Below are positions 1-11,906 of a stretch of DNA of 64,000 nucleotides, piece by piece (position 1 is the first letter of the stretch; each line of letters opens with the position of its first letter). Source of the stretch: Diplocarpon mali (taxonomy: Eukaryota; Ascomycota; Leotiomycetes; Helotiales; Drepanopezizaceae). The position numbers were made by a program, and so were the translations under genes. The notes beneath the pieces are model-generated. The model was not told where the DNA came from. It made no database searches and saw only the letters and a list, made by a program, of their open reading frames with translations. The stretch covers positions 62,001 to 126,000 of the forward strand of contig JAENRP010000109.1 in the NCBI GenBank assembly GCA_024741835.1, written 5' to 3'.

Positions 1-1939
1 ACGAAAACAACGGCCGGGCAGCTTCAAAACAAGGACGCTTCTGCTGTCGGCTCTCACAACTATTCCAGGGGCAATGGCTCAGAGTTGTATATCGCTGTCG
101 GGCTCAACGCAATGTCCTGCTTTCACCTCAGCGTCCGTCTCGACCGACAGCACTCTGGTTGGCTTGTTGTACGTATCGCCAACCAGGCGCAGGCATCCGG
201 TCGTACAGCTAACAATTGTCTCTGCAGTCCTTTCTTGAGATCCGTGACTAGTACATCGACATTTGACGATCAATTGAGCGCCCACGTATCGACAAGTTAC
301 GTTGAGCAGAAGTAAGTTCCACCCTGCGCAACAACTCCCTCTACTCAGCCTGATTCAATACGCAGGTACCAAACGCTTCTCGGTTGCGGCAACGTTAATC
401 TCACGAACACCACCAATCTATACGCCCGTTTCACGACCTCAGTAATATGTAATGCATTAATCCAGAACTCTATAACACCGTGTGGGCTATCAGCGGATGC
501 GTCTCGCCCTGTCTGTGCGAACACATGCGTAAGTCCATGGGCTTTCAGTAAAACTCTGATGACTAATGAAGTCGTAGGCCGAGTTTGCACAGAGCGAGGC
601 CATCGTCGTTGCCAACGGCGAACTATGTTCAAATCCGAGTGCCAATGCTGATTCCCAAATTCGAGCCGATTTCACCAACTGCGCTCTGCCTGCCCAGTCG
701 CTAACCGGCGCTTGCATAGACGGAGCCACGAATGAACCAAACAATTGTGGATTTGGCAGCAGCACTGTTGGTCTTTGCCAGTACTGTGCGGCTGGTGCGC
801 AGAACAGCTCGGACACATGCTGCTACAATTCTAAAGCAGAAGAGAGATGTGCCAACGTTGTACTTCCAACCATTACTGGGTACATGACCTTTTCAACCAG
901 TGCACCGACTGCAACAGCAACATCGTCCTCTTCGCCAACTGCTTCCGTCACATCAACACCAAGCCGGGGTGGATCCAAGGGACTCTCAGGAGGTGCTATC
1001 GCTGGGATTGTGATTGGGTCTATTGCTGGCTTAGTTCTCCTTGTGGGACTAATATTCCTTTTGATCTTTTGCATCCGCCGCAGACGCGGAAGTCAGTCTG
1101 GTAGCGTCTTCAACCAACCGAGTCCCGCCCGCATAGGTCAAACACAGGGGATGGCGTACAATGCAGCTGGTGTGAATCACAATGCTACTCCCGAAGGTTA
1201 CGAAGTCCTACCAGGCGGTAGAATCGCACGTATGTCAGCATTGGAAGGTCACTCGGGAGACTCGCCCCCTCGTGGAGGGGGGCTGGGCGGCATTGGACCC
1301 GAGGCGGCTGAGGCGGCTGGTGCATATGATTTAGGCCGAAAGAGGAACGAACAATCATCTTCTGACGAGTGCAGCCTAACATCACAATCGAATGGAATAG
1401 GAATACTCAGACCACCACCAACCGGTCGACGAACTGGATCGTTATCAAGTAACTCAGTCCTAGGACTGGACGATCCTCAGTCACCGATGTCTGGGAGTGG
1501 CGGAGGGATGTCTTCTCCTCAAGGCCTTGCCAGTCAGCAATCCGAGCAACTGCCATTTTTCAAGGATTACTATTCCCAAGATGAGATCCATCCAGGCGAC
1601 AAAGTTGCGACCCTCTGGGCATATCAGCCGAGAGCAAGTGACGAATTTGCACTTGAAAGGGGAGACATGCTCAAGGTCATAGGTATCTGGGATGATGGCT
1701 GGGCGACTGGCCTCATGACTGATGACCGGGCTGACGAGTGGGATGTCAAACGAAATGCTCAACGTGACAGTGGCGTGTCGAATACGTCCGGTCGTAGGCA
1801 CGAATCGCCAGCTGCTAGCGGGGAGATCAAAGCATTCCCTCTGGTTTGTGTCTGTTTGCCGGACCACTGGAGGAGGACCATAGAGGGCGACGGATCGACC
1901 GAAGCGGGTTCGAGTGCGCCCGCTGGCATGAAAGAATGA
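1..1939 (+). CDS. Single-pass membrane protein with Cys-containing ectodomain and C-terminal SH3 domain (5' truncated)
   Basis: The gene enters the window inside its signal peptide: the frame from base 2 reads a hydrophobic stretch ending AMA before QSC, a good cleavage site. Exons are <1-168, 228-311, 366-528 and 578-1939; all three junctions (donors GTACGT, GTAAGT, GTAAGT) keep one frame. The ectodomain has about a dozen cysteines and several N-x-S/T sites, then a Ser/Thr-rich stalk and one transmembrane helix (about 989-1075) ending in RRRR. The cytoplasmic tail is low complexity, followed by an SH3-like domain (about 1600-1730; ALWAY-type strand, DD-GW motif) and a terminal FPLVCVCLP segment. 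The architecture suggests a cell-surface adaptor linking the wall or plasma membrane to cytoplasmic partners. I infer that role from the domains; no specific family member is identified. The start codon lies outside the window. Confidence 0.8.
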
Positions 1940-3271
1940 GTGGACACCTACCACTGTTGCTAAATTTCTATTGTCCCACGACAGTGCCACTTCATCTTTG
2001 GAGCCGGCATCCCTGGCTCGTGGATCTCTATAAACTTGTTCTTTGTGAGCAAGCTACGTCAAGGTAGTTGCGCTTGCCAGCACTACCAACCACACTCGAA
2101 CTCTACGACGGCCTCTTCGACAGCGTCGGTGTCTATATTCATGCTGCCACTGCATTCACCTACTTCTCACGCGTCGCGGACATATTTTATACCTTGAACC
2201 CGCGTAGCACCGCATGTCACACTGGCCCCTTCTCAATGCCCCGTCCCACTGAAAACCTGTCTTATATGTCAGAGTTCTGGGATCCGGCTTAATACATGAA
2301 TATATTCTACTGCTCGACATAACCTCAACTCCGACTGTCACTCGAGCAGTTGCTTTACTCGGGATTGATCCTTATTTTTCACTTCGTTTATATATACCCA
2401 GATTCCCGTACAGACGTAGAGTTGCATGATTGAACAGGGTTTTTAGGTGAGAGGAGGATTGTCTTGAAAGGTGCGTGAAGTTCAGCAGGGTCGATAGATT
2501 CTTAGGCCAGGGGGGTATGACTATTGAAGAAAAAGGGGAGGTGTGGGGATGTTGTGATTATTCGTGAGAAAGTGAGCAGACATTTGTATACAAGCATCGG
2601 GGTCGGGTTGGGTATGATTAGTAGGATAGGAGAATGCAGATGGTAAAATGGTCTTGGCTTTGATCTTGGTCTCTTGATCTCGGAAATGGTGTTGGTTGGC
2701 GTGAAAGAAGAATCGGGGCTGGCTGCAAGTGTTGTGCTGCTTCGCTCTCCTCGGCTGGCAAAGGAGCCCCTGCTTGGTCGCCTATGTTTCGGCGTTGGGC
2801 CTTGCGCACTGTACTGGAGGGGGGATCCCATTCCAACTACTGATCGGCCACAAGCCAGTCTTGTGAACAAAGAGGGGAACGCATTTTTCATATGCAACTA
2901 TCCACAGGCAGCGCACCAGCACAACGTGGAATTGAAGCGGCCTTTCACGCGAGTTGTACTTTAGAGTGGCCGCTCAGGACGCCTCCTTGTAGGAGCACGT
3001 GTGCTGCCTCTCTCGGAATCTCTTCCCGGGACCAGCGAAAGAGAGGCTTCTTTCTGAAAACACGCTCCCCTATTGTGCGTCTCAATCGGCATGCTTCGAG
3101 CGACCAACTTCAGCCCGCGCGGAGCAGAATGTAAATGGTTCGAGGACGTTGCTCTATCGAGTCTATGGTCTAGGTCTATTTGCACTGCTTCCTTCGACAT
3201 GATGTCCAGCTCTAGATCGACCTCAATCTTTCTCTTCCTCTCTCTTAAGCCCATCACCCTTGGACCGTTAC
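1940..3271. other. Intergenic region, no gene seen
   Basis: Between the 3' ends of two convergent genes. Open frames here are at most 131 codons, lack recognisable motifs and overlap on both strands. A TATATA-like AT-rich patch lies near 2385-2400. I see no RNA gene or repeat. Confidence 0.5.
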
Positions 3272-4264
3272 CTACTTGGCAGTCGTGTTCAACTGGCTGC
3301 CGCCCCTCTTGAAAGCCGCCACCCCCTCAGCAGACACCTGCTGCACGGTCGTCTCGCCGGCCACGATACGCTTCACGTCCGCGAGGATGTCCGACCAGTC
3401 CGAGAACTCGGTGAAGGGGACGGATTCGCGGACGCAGTAAGCTACTAGATCTGGGATTTTTTGAGTAAGCCTGTTTTGACGAGGGAATTAAAAGAAGGGG
3501 AGGATAAGGAGATTGTGAGCGGTGATAGGGAAGGGAAAGGGACTCACCATGATCTTTCTTGGCGAACAATAAGTCAGTCTCCTTCGCTGCTGACAGATCC
3601 GACACCCCGTCGCCGGCGTAGAACATCGTTGGACGTTCCGAGTCGGGGAGTTGGGCGTAGGGTCTGATCTCGAGGGACTTGTCGTGACCGAAGTGACTTA
3701 TCGACGTCAGTTTAAAGCTCATACGTCACGGCTTAGGACGCACAGTACGATGGGGAAGGGGGTAAGAAGAAGGGATAGGACATGCCTCTCATCATGGAAC
3801 ACAATCTGCCACCCGCCCTCCTCGTTGATGCTCTTCCCATCCCGCGGCGCCACATCGTTACTCACGATCTGGATCTCATCCGCCTCGGGACCAACCAGGT
3901 GGATCAACAGCGCGCGGATAATCGGCGTCATCCCCGAAGAAAGCACCACGACCGGTACATTGTTCTCTCTAGCCCACGAGAAGAAGGCCTTGAAGCCGAC
4001 ATCTAGCTGGATGTTCTCCAGTAGCGTCTGGATGCACTTGTCGTACGGCGTCTTGACGCTGTCCATCATACCTTGAAAGGAATCCCGGAAGGTCATTCGG
4101 TCGTGCAGCACGTCCTGGTTGCCTTGCTTACGGAGGGCCTGGCCGTAGCCTAGGTTGTCTGTTAAAAAGTCATTGGAGTCTCGTTGCGTGATAGTGCCGT
4201 CGAAGTCGGTAAAGAAAATATATTTCGGGGAGGTTTTCATGGCGGGAAGTTTCGAGGAGCCCAT
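3272..4264 (-). CDS. HAD-superfamily phosphatase, yeast Pyp1 (YNL010W)-like
   Basis: Exons (minus strand) are 4264-3786, 3696-3548 and 3450-3272, giving 268 residues. The N-terminus carries the HAD motif I FFTDFDGT, whose two Asp are nucleophile and acid/base. It is followed by DSNDFLTDNLG, then motif II VVLSSGM and the C-terminal GDGVSDLSAA (motif IV) before DLLFAK. Order and wording match the YNL010W group of small cytosolic HAD phosphatases as I remember it; yeast Pyp1 dephosphorylates polyol phosphates. Intron 1 (3697-3785) starts with GC, not GT. The GC donor is needed to give DES-H-FGHDKS, which agrees with the family; no GT donor keeps the frame. An in-frame ATG at 4240 is an alternative start that fits the yeast N-terminus better. 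It is divergent from the She9 gene. Confidence 0.85.
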
Positions 4265-4864
4265 TCTGCCGACTGTTTGCGTTCTAAGAGATGTTAGATG
4301 GAGGTAATGGTAAATGGCGGGGATTTGGTAATAGCTTTTTGTAGACAAGATAGCTATGGCTTTTCGGGCTTTATGGATGGATCTGGAGATGTGAAGTTGA
4401 AAGCGCTCGGTTGTTCTGATCTGAATATTGACTTCTCTTCCACGGAAATGTAATTATACTCTTATGGTAATGTACGTCCAATGGAAGATATACTCCGGCA
4501 TCCAACTATTGGAAGTGGCAGCAAGATATCTCCTGCAACGACGACTAAACTGTGCAGCAGAAAGGGAATTGAATTTGCTTACTTAACGTAGAGAATAACC
4601 TTATAACGGCGCCGAGTGAGCGAAACCAGATTGAACAACCTGCAGAAGTGTTGGAGCGATTTCGAAAAATGAGGGTAAACACGGCGTTGAGGTAGGGATA
4701 GCGGGGTGAAAGTGGGTCCCCGGTGCTGGTGGGGCTCGGCAGTGAGAAGCGACCCGGGTCAAGAGCTCCAACCTCCAAAGATGAAAGCGCCTCAGACTCC
4801 TCAATCTTCGGCCTACAACACTCGTTTCCTCGTCCGTTCACGACTCGACAAAGGAGGGCCGGCC
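4265..4864. promoter_or_regulatory. Divergent promoter region between the Pyp1-like and She9-like genes
   Basis: Six hundred bases separate the two start codons. The minus-strand frame continues open to 4348 and the plus-strand frame to 4706, but the likely starts are internal. No specific regulatory motif can be named. Confidence 0.4.
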
Positions 4865-6184
4865 ATGAAACTACTGGCTCGGTTTGTGTCTAGGCTCTCC
4901 TTCGACTCGATTGCATCCTCTCCCGCCAGAAAGTCCCTGAGAATACCTAGCCGGCCCTCGCTGCGGTCGACCGCCTGTCTACAATGTAGAATCCGATCTC
5001 AAATACGACACTTTTCCGATCCCCCCAAGATCCCTTCATCTGCTCGTACTTCTGATACACCGTCCTCGCCCTCATCGTCTCCCCCTCCTACTCTAGAGAA
5101 TGCCTGCCGCACGTCTGTCCCAGATGAAGAGCCTACCGACCTTCCTTCGGCCGAGGATGGGCGTCGATTAGCAGTCACAAAACGCCTCTCGCACGTAATG
5201 GATCAGCTCCAAGGTAACATTTTTATCGCCTCGCAGCGAATCAATGACTTGACGGGCTACTCCGGCATCGAAGCCCTCAAAGAGCGCATCACGGCTCTCG
5301 AAAAACGCGTATCAGAAGCCCAGGATGCTGTGCGCTCTTCCCGCTTCACGTACAAGACGACTGTCGCAGATCGGGCTTCTACACAGAGAGAAGTCACTGG
5401 ACTACTAGCGAGGAAGGACAGCTGGACTCCCCAGGATTTGGAGCGCTTTACGTCGTTGTATAGGATGGATCACTCGAACGAGCAGGCGGTGCAGGAGGCT
5501 GCTAAGAAGCTCGCGGATGCTGAGATGGAGGCTGAACATGCTGCTAGTAAGCTTAGCAGCAGCATTCTGAGCAGGTACCACGAAGAGCAGATATGGAGCG
5601 ACAAGATCCGGCGAATGAGTACGTGGGGAACTTGGGGCCTGATGGGGGTGAATGTGCTGTTGTTCTTGGTGTTCCAATTTGGATTCGAACCCTGGCGGAG
5701 GAGAAGGCTGGTACATGGGTTTGAAGAGAAGGTCAGGGAGGCATTAGAGAAAGAGAAGTTCATTGCTCAGGAGCACAGGGGTGAAGATCTTATCGAGAAG
5801 AAAGATATGCCTTCAGATGCAGTTGTGGCTGCGGAGATACAAGAGCTGCAGCAGGAGCCTAATGGGGAGGACACAAGCTCAGAGCCAGCTGTAGATGCAG
5901 TTCTGGTCTACAAACGAGGCGAGCAAGAGCCAGAGGAAGCAGCCTCCCTCGACTCAGCCGAGTTGCACGTTCCCACGGAGCTGATGAAGCTCAGAAAATC
6001 GTCAACATGGCAAGGGATAGTACGAGAAACCTACGTTCACGGTAAATCAGCCTTCAAAGACCTGTTCAGCAACAGAGTCGTGGAGCTGCGCAAACAGGAC
6101 ATTACGCTCATTGCATTAGAAGGTGCTGCCACGGGGGCAGCAATCGTCACAATCATCGCCACTATTTTGATCCGACCTTCTTAG
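4865..6184 (+). CDS. SHE9: She9/Mdm33-like mitochondrial inner-membrane protein
   Basis: A single exon encodes 439 residues from the ATG at 4865. The start was chosen because MKLLARFVSRLSF followed by Arg/Ser-rich sequence looks like a mitochondrial presequence; in-frame ATGs at 4706 and 4781 give longer forms. After a Pro/Ser-rich segment comes a long coiled coil (FIASQRINDLTGY, EALKERITALEKRV), then the conserved SRYHEEQIWSDKIRR and a first membrane helix (about 5625-5690) ending in FGFEPWRRRR. The C-terminus has a second hydrophobic helix (about 6110-6175). This is the She9/Mdm33 layout: a matrix coiled coil between two inner-membrane segments. In yeast, Mdm33 affects mitochondrial morphology and inner-membrane fission. 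It converges on the beta-galactosidase gene with 78 bp between stop codons. Confidence 0.9.
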   Translation: MKLLARFVSRLSFDSIASSPARKSLRIPSRPSLRSTACLQCRIRSQIRHFSDPPKIPSSARTSDTPSSPSSSPPPTLENACRTSVPDEEPTDLPSAEDGRRLAVTKRLSHVMDQLQGNIFIASQRINDLTGYSGIEALKERITALEKRVSEAQDAVRSSRFTYKTTVADRASTQREVTGLLARKDSWTPQDLERFTSLYRMDHSNEQAVQEAAKKLADAEMEAEHAASKLSSSILSRYHEEQIWSDKIRRMSTWGTWGLMGVNVLLFLVFQFGFEPWRRRRLVHGFEEKVREALEKEKFIAQEHRGEDLIEKKDMPSDAVVAAEIQELQQEPNGEDTSSEPAVDAVLVYKRGEQEPEEAASLDSAELHVPTELMKLRKSSTWQGIVRETYVHGKSAFKDLFSNRVVELRKQDITLIALEGAATGAAIVTIIATILIRPS

Positions 6185-6262
6185 GCGAGTTATGTACATT
6201 TGTTTACCTGGATCTGTACAATAAGAATCCCTCTAGACACCCACGTTATTTTGCAACTGCGT

Positions 6263-9200
6263 TCAGTATGCGCCCGGCCTCTCGCTGTATCTTGGTGTAG
6301 GTGCCAAAGCTGGGCTATTCAGAGACGTCCATGCCGGAGTGCCGGCTTTCAGGGTGAAGTCTGTCAAGTGAGCTCCCGTGGCTTGTAGGGCCCAGATCTC
6401 TACGGCTAGCCAGTTCTGACCGTGGTAGTTCAGGATACCTACAAACTGTCAATCCTGCTTCGACGACGTTCGGAGCGGGTCCTAACTACCTTCAGGTACG
6501 GGAAACTCGGTCTGAGGACCGATGTTGTTAATGTACTTGCCAAACTGATACCCGTTGACCCAAAGCTGGGCCCTGTACTCCGCAACCCCATCCGTCGTCG
6601 TGTTTCCAAAGCTGAAGCTCAACGGCACATCATAATTCTTGGGCAAATCGAGCTTGAAATCCGCCTGGTAGAACGCGATACCAGCTTCCTTGGTACCATC
6701 CATCGGGCTGCCAGCAACCCAATGTTCATTGGGTGGGGATGGCTGGTGGAAGCCGTGTCTCTCGGCGTACAAGCCGCCTTCGTTCAGCGGGCCGCGGGCC
6801 TTGTCTATGTACTTCTCGCCTCCGAGGTTGCCCGTGAGTTTCCAGGACACATCGCTTTTGGCGTGGCCTTCGAGAGAGTAGTCCAGTATCCCACGAGGCC
6901 ACTTCATCTGATCAGGGCCGACCACCCAGTTTTCCTGCAAGCCGTTGTTGTCGACGGCGACTGTGAAGACGTACTTCTTGCCCGCAGATAGATTGGGCAG
7001 CGTGTAGGTGCTGTTATTCTCCAGCGAGACGTCGTTCCCCGCCCAAGAGCCGATGTATGTCGCGTTGAGCCAGACGGAGGAACCGAAGCCACTCCCGCCC
7101 TGGGTGCGGATCTTGAACGTCGTTTCGCTGCCCGTGGCTGTGAAGTGGCCGCGGTAGAGGAGAACCCCCGAGTGGTAACCATAATCGCTGCTGTACAGCG
7201 ACGTGGGCGTCAGCAACGCAAAGGGGTTATTGGAGGTGGTGTGATCTGCCTTCGTCCAAGGCGCATCATCGTACGTGGACTTGACTTCTGGGAGGTCGTC
7301 GAGATACTTCCAATCCAAGGATGAGAGTTCTGGAAGGTTGATTGTGGGTGCGGTGTACTGCAGAGTTGAAGACCAATCTCCGGTGACGGGGTCGACTGTG
7401 TAGTCCAGTTCAGCATCGTTGAAGCGGAGAGAGTTGAGACCTGCGGGGGCTCCGATCACCTTGAAGGGAACGGTGCTGTTCAGGTCGCCGTCAACGTGGA
7501 GCGCTTGGTCGTTGGTGTAGACTTTGCGGACGAGGTAGCCTGCTTCGACGATGACGGAGGTCGTGTTGCCGATGTTTGCAGTGCTGGCGCGGGTTAGTGC
7601 TCCAGTACTGAGACGAGAGAGGGATTTCGATCTTACTATGCCCCCCATTGATCACTTCTCACGAAATCCGGAACCCCTGTTTACCCGACGGGTCAGCAAT
7701 TGCACACGCAAGGTACTGTGGCAAAGAGAAGATGAGGCCTCCGAAATCTCTTCAAAGACTCCAGGCGAGTACACGTCGGATCTTGAAACTGCGTAGGAGA
7801 AGAAGGGGAGAGGTAATCCGTCCGTATCTTACAGTAGTTGTAAGCTGTGTTTCGATCCAAGATATATATAAACAGGCTTCCGATCTGGACTACACGTCGG
7901 GTCGACGAGGTGTGCCAGTTCAAGGTCGTCGTGCCGTTGGTGCTGTTAGCCGTCACCTCAGAGCCTTCGATGATCTTAGCCGGGCTGCTGGAGACGACAG
8001 AAAGTTCATGCAGCTCTCCCGGTCCACCATAGACAACCAGCACCGTCTTCTCGTCAAACTTTTTCCAGGTAAATATCTCCGCTGTGGAGTACAGGAGTGT
8101 CGTTCCTCCGAGATCATAGTCGGTGACGTGCCACTTGCTGTCTCGGCCGCTCAGAGTCAGACTGCCACCCAGTTGTGGGATGGACAGATTCCCTCTGCTC
8201 GTCTCTACAGTCAGTTTGTAGGTATCAGCGACGAGAGTCTGGTAGTCCGAGTGTCTAACGATGTAGAAGTTGGTGGCCGTGCCGTTTCCCAGGAGAGGTG
8301 TGGTGAAGATGGTGGCCGAGTCCGTGTGTACCCCGGTCCCAGGATTCCCTATGGTGGATGTGAGAAACGCAGGCGAAACCTTGAGGAAGTTCGCCTCCAG
8401 TTTAGCCTCGCTGTATTTCTCTCTGTGGATCTCGCGATTTTCGGCGATACTGGCACCGTAGTCATAGCTCGTATAACCACCTTGTTCCCTTCATCAACGA
8501 TGCTCTGACGAGAGAGATTGGATGACTCTACCTGCATGTCCTAGATTCCCCCAGTTTGTACCGCCAACTTGTCCACATTAGTGCACCGTTCCAAGAGAGG
8601 GATCAGACTAGGTATCAGGGCAGCGTACATATCATGTAGATGTTGAGAAAAGTAGCTCCCGAGGCAAAGTTATTCTTATAAAAGACCCGCTCAAACTCCA
8701 TGTTGAGGAGGACAGAGCATTGGTCGAAGCCCTGTTCATTGTGAGTCGACCCAAACTTCTAGAGGCGAAAGGCCACTTACCAAGCCTCCCCAAGGATCAA
8801 AAGCACCGCCTTGGAACTCAACGAGGGCAAAGAGCGTCGAGGGGCTCTGCGTCTCATGAGTCGCATGATAATTGGTGTGGAGATTGTTGGCAGGCCAAGT
8901 GTAAGGATTGGCGCAATCGAAGCCTAGCGGGTAGCTGTCATGGCCATAGATATCTACATTCCCCTCCATAGATCCATTGATCGACCATCCCGGAGCAAAA
9001 TAACCAGCAGGGCCTGTACAGGTTAGTCGATTGGAAACGCCTCAGTCATGACGGGAACCTACGCGCGTCGTTGTTGATGAACGGCACTACGATCCCAGCA
9101 TCTCGAAGCTGTTTCTTGATGTATGCAAAGTAAACAGGATCCGGAAATCCTCCTGGAACCGGACCATCAGAGCCGGTGTATTCGTTCTCGGGCTGGACCA

Positions 9201-10119
9201 AGATCACGGGACCGCCATTGGTAATCTGCGCCTTTGCTATTGCGGCGCCGATGTTTGCAACATAGTTGTCCGTTGCTGCGAGAAAGTCGGCCTCTTGGGT
9301 TCGAAGTTTGCCTTTGAGGCGGGCCAACCACTTGAACGAGGTCAGCTTATTCCCTGTACTGCGGGCTTGGTCTGTCTTGGAAGGGGGTCTTCGGATCTAG
9401 AGACTCAAGCCGTCGACTTGATAGTCTCAAGAGATCGAGGACTTGGGCGTAGTGGTATTGGACTTACGCCGGGAAATCCTCCGCCTGTAACCTCCGCATT
9501 AATATAGGGTCCTGGGCGGGCAAGAAGATATATGCCAGCCTCTTGAGCCGCAGCGAAGAAGGGTTCCCAAGCAAAGACTCCCTCAGCAGTGTATACGCCC
9601 TGTTCACCTTCTAACAAAGCCCACTTCAACTTAGTTAGCTCTGTCTTCTCAAACACTCGGGAATCGGAGATGTGTCTCGAGTGAGGAAATGGCTGGAAAC
9701 CCGGGATTCGAAGATATGAAAGACCGGTAGGCCAGGATTTTTATACGTATATGCGTATGTGCGTGAACATGTACATGTACATGGGCATGGATATGAACAT
9801 ACGTGTACGTAGAATGAGACGACGTTGAAGCCCAGTGCTTTGACCTTCTGGAAGACGTCAAGCCAGAGATCTGGGACTGGAAGGCGGAAAGGATGGAATT
9901 CGCCGCTAAACACGTACACCCTCTCGCCGTAGACCATGAGGGAATGCTCATCATAGGTGACCTGAGATTTCGATGTCAGTAGGAATACCGAGAACATTTA
10001 GCATTAGGATATATACATGTATATATATATATACATATATACATATATACATACATACATACATACATACATACATACATACATACATACGTACATACAT
10101 ACATACATACATACATACA

Positions 10120-10151
<32 letters not shown>

Positions 10152-10283
10152 CACATGGAAAGAACTTACAATCTCTTGGAGGCCGGCACTGTCGCGTTCG
10201 ACCACCATCTGTCTTCCGCCCACCGAGAGGGCGGCAGCATGCGCCGCCATAACAGAGCCGAACAATGCGCGAAGAAGCTTCAT
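6263..10283 (-). CDS. lacA: Secreted beta-galactosidase, glycoside hydrolase family 35
   Basis: This is a multi-exon gene of roughly 1000 codons. Well-supported exons (minus strand) are 10283-10170 (signal peptide [18 protein letters not shown]), 9961-9803, 9623-9468, 9330-9063, 9013-8781, 8731-8629, 8567-8532, an exon from about 8480 to about 7830, one from about 7588 to 6490, and 6438-6263. The first catalytic exons contain [20 protein letters not shown] and GGGFPG. The acid/base Glu lies in QPENEY and the nucleophile Glu in [13 protein letters not shown], followed by [13 protein letters not shown]35 enzymes release terminal beta-1,4-galactose from galactans, xyloglucan side chains or lactose; this one should be extracellular. 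The junction between about 7830 and 7590, just after AYNY, could not be resolved: I find no splice choice that restores the usual Trp and stays open with certainty. Intron 1 holds a microsatellite. Confidence 0.9.
10009..10156. repeat. ATAC/TACA tetranucleotide microsatellite inside intron 1 of the GH35 gene
   Basis: An AT-rich start (ATATATAC units) leads into about 25 near-perfect ATAC units from about 10047 to 10148, with one A-to-G change near 10091. It makes up about 70% of the 208-nt intron (9962-10169) and yields long meaningless Met-Tyr-Val-Cys frames on the minus strand. Confidence 0.95.
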
Positions 10284-11906
10284 GGTGAGAGACTGGCCGT
10301 CTGCGCAAGATCTAAAGCACCTCTTCGACGAGACACACCCACAGCCGACGGAGGGCAGGTTGTCCTTTTTGAATTGCCCACCCTCCACTTGAACCTGCGC
10401 TTGCACGCCGGCACCACGGGCCCAGGATGATCTCTCGCACCCATGCACCATGGACATCAATCCCTTCCATGCCGCGAAACTCTCCATGCTGGAGAAAGTT
10501 TCCTGCGGTAGGACGCATGTCGTCCGAATCTTAGGGAGGGGAGACTGTCAATCCTTACTCGAATAGGCAGCTCTCTCAGGCACAGGCACATTCACTCTGA
10601 CATTATCCTTTACAGATGACTGTTCACGTATCTTCCAAGCCGAGTCGTAGTTCCCGAACTCCTGGCGTTATAAGTCTGCCTGCTCTACACTCAACGAAAA
10701 CTCGAGCCGCCGTATCCGAAGCAGTACAATAACTTGACGGGTTGCTAAATAACTACCAAGCAAAAGGAGCGCGTTTGATTGGTTATGTTCTCGTTGCTTA
10801 GCGATTGCAATACCAGTAAGCCGGCGTGCGAATAGTAGCTACTTCGTACTCTCTCCCCTAACCTCCCCCAACCCCTCTTGTTTTTGAAAAAAAAAAGTCA
10901 GAGGCCGAGACAAGTGGACCCACGCAGCGTGCCGTAGCCGAGGATCCTATTGCGGGGTAGAACGAGGGTGGCCGGCCTCTCGAGGAGAACGGAGCAGATG
11001 ATGTTTTCCGTCGAGCATCCCCGGAGAACGAGCTGCCTTGCTTGATGCCATCGGCAAGGTTGAGGCCATGTCGCGACGCAGCCAGAAAATGCCCAGCGCC
11101 CCAGACCCAACGCGGGGAAAGCCCGTGCTATTTGCGCGCCAATCAGAGTCTCCTCGGAGCCAACGGGCAGAGATCGGCTGACGCACCGCGAGACGTGGGA
11201 ATTTACATGTCCGTCCGTTGAGGCGGCGCTCTGGCTGCGGAGGGGGGGGGGATCGCGGGATCCCTCTGGACGGGAAGACTTGTCCGCTCCTGAGGATGTT
11301 TCCGAAGGAGGAGCCGGGTCGCGTCTGTCCGCGCGTCTCTCTGGCTTGCGGCTTGTCAATCCACATGGGTACCGCCAAAGTTGTTGACGCAGCCGAGAGA
11401 GGTGGGGGGGGGGTGGCTTGGAGCTTGACGTCTGTCAAGCTCACACTCGCTTGCTAAGCGAGGAGAAAAGGGGCGGGGGGAGAGCACCTCGATCTGACAG
11501 CAGATGCAACCGATTCTGGGCTAACGCGCTCAACATGATGCTTAGACCGGAAGATATACGTTGCTCACAATGTGTTTCGCAAATATCACGATGGCAAGTC
11601 AGACAGGCAGCAGATCGAAACACTCGGGCGACGACCAATTCCACGAAGCGGCTCAGCAGTCTTTGATGCAGCAGTCGGCATGTTCAATCAATGATGCAGT
11701 GGATGTTCTGAAAACCCAACCCGCCGTTTCATTACAAGTCTAAATCCTAAGAGATACTACAAGGGAACCGCAATCACAAAATAAACCCGAAACCCCCTTA
11801 GCGAATGGCGGAACAAAATACCAGCACCAAACCACCGCAGCCGGCGTCGCACCGCCTAGACTCGTTCTCCTCCTAGTTGTGAGGATCGATCCATTTACTT
11901 CCAGCT
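10284..11906. other. Intergenic region with promoter of the GH35 gene; no gene seen
   Basis: The part next to 10284 should hold the GH35 promoter. The rest has overlapping frames of up to 165 codons on both strands with no motif. Two runs of ten G (11242-11251, 11404-11413) and a run of A near 10888 stand out. The 11.7-11.9 kb part is probably the 3' region of the orphan gene. Confidence 0.4.

Noticed and set aside
5683..5701. tRNA-like B-box reverse complement (GATTCGAACC)
   Set aside because: It encodes GFEP of She9 and no tRNA cloverleaf can be built around it.
9951..10487. Long frames with Met-Tyr-Val-Cys or Tyr-Ile-His-Thr repeats
   Set aside because: They translate the ATAC microsatellite in an intron.
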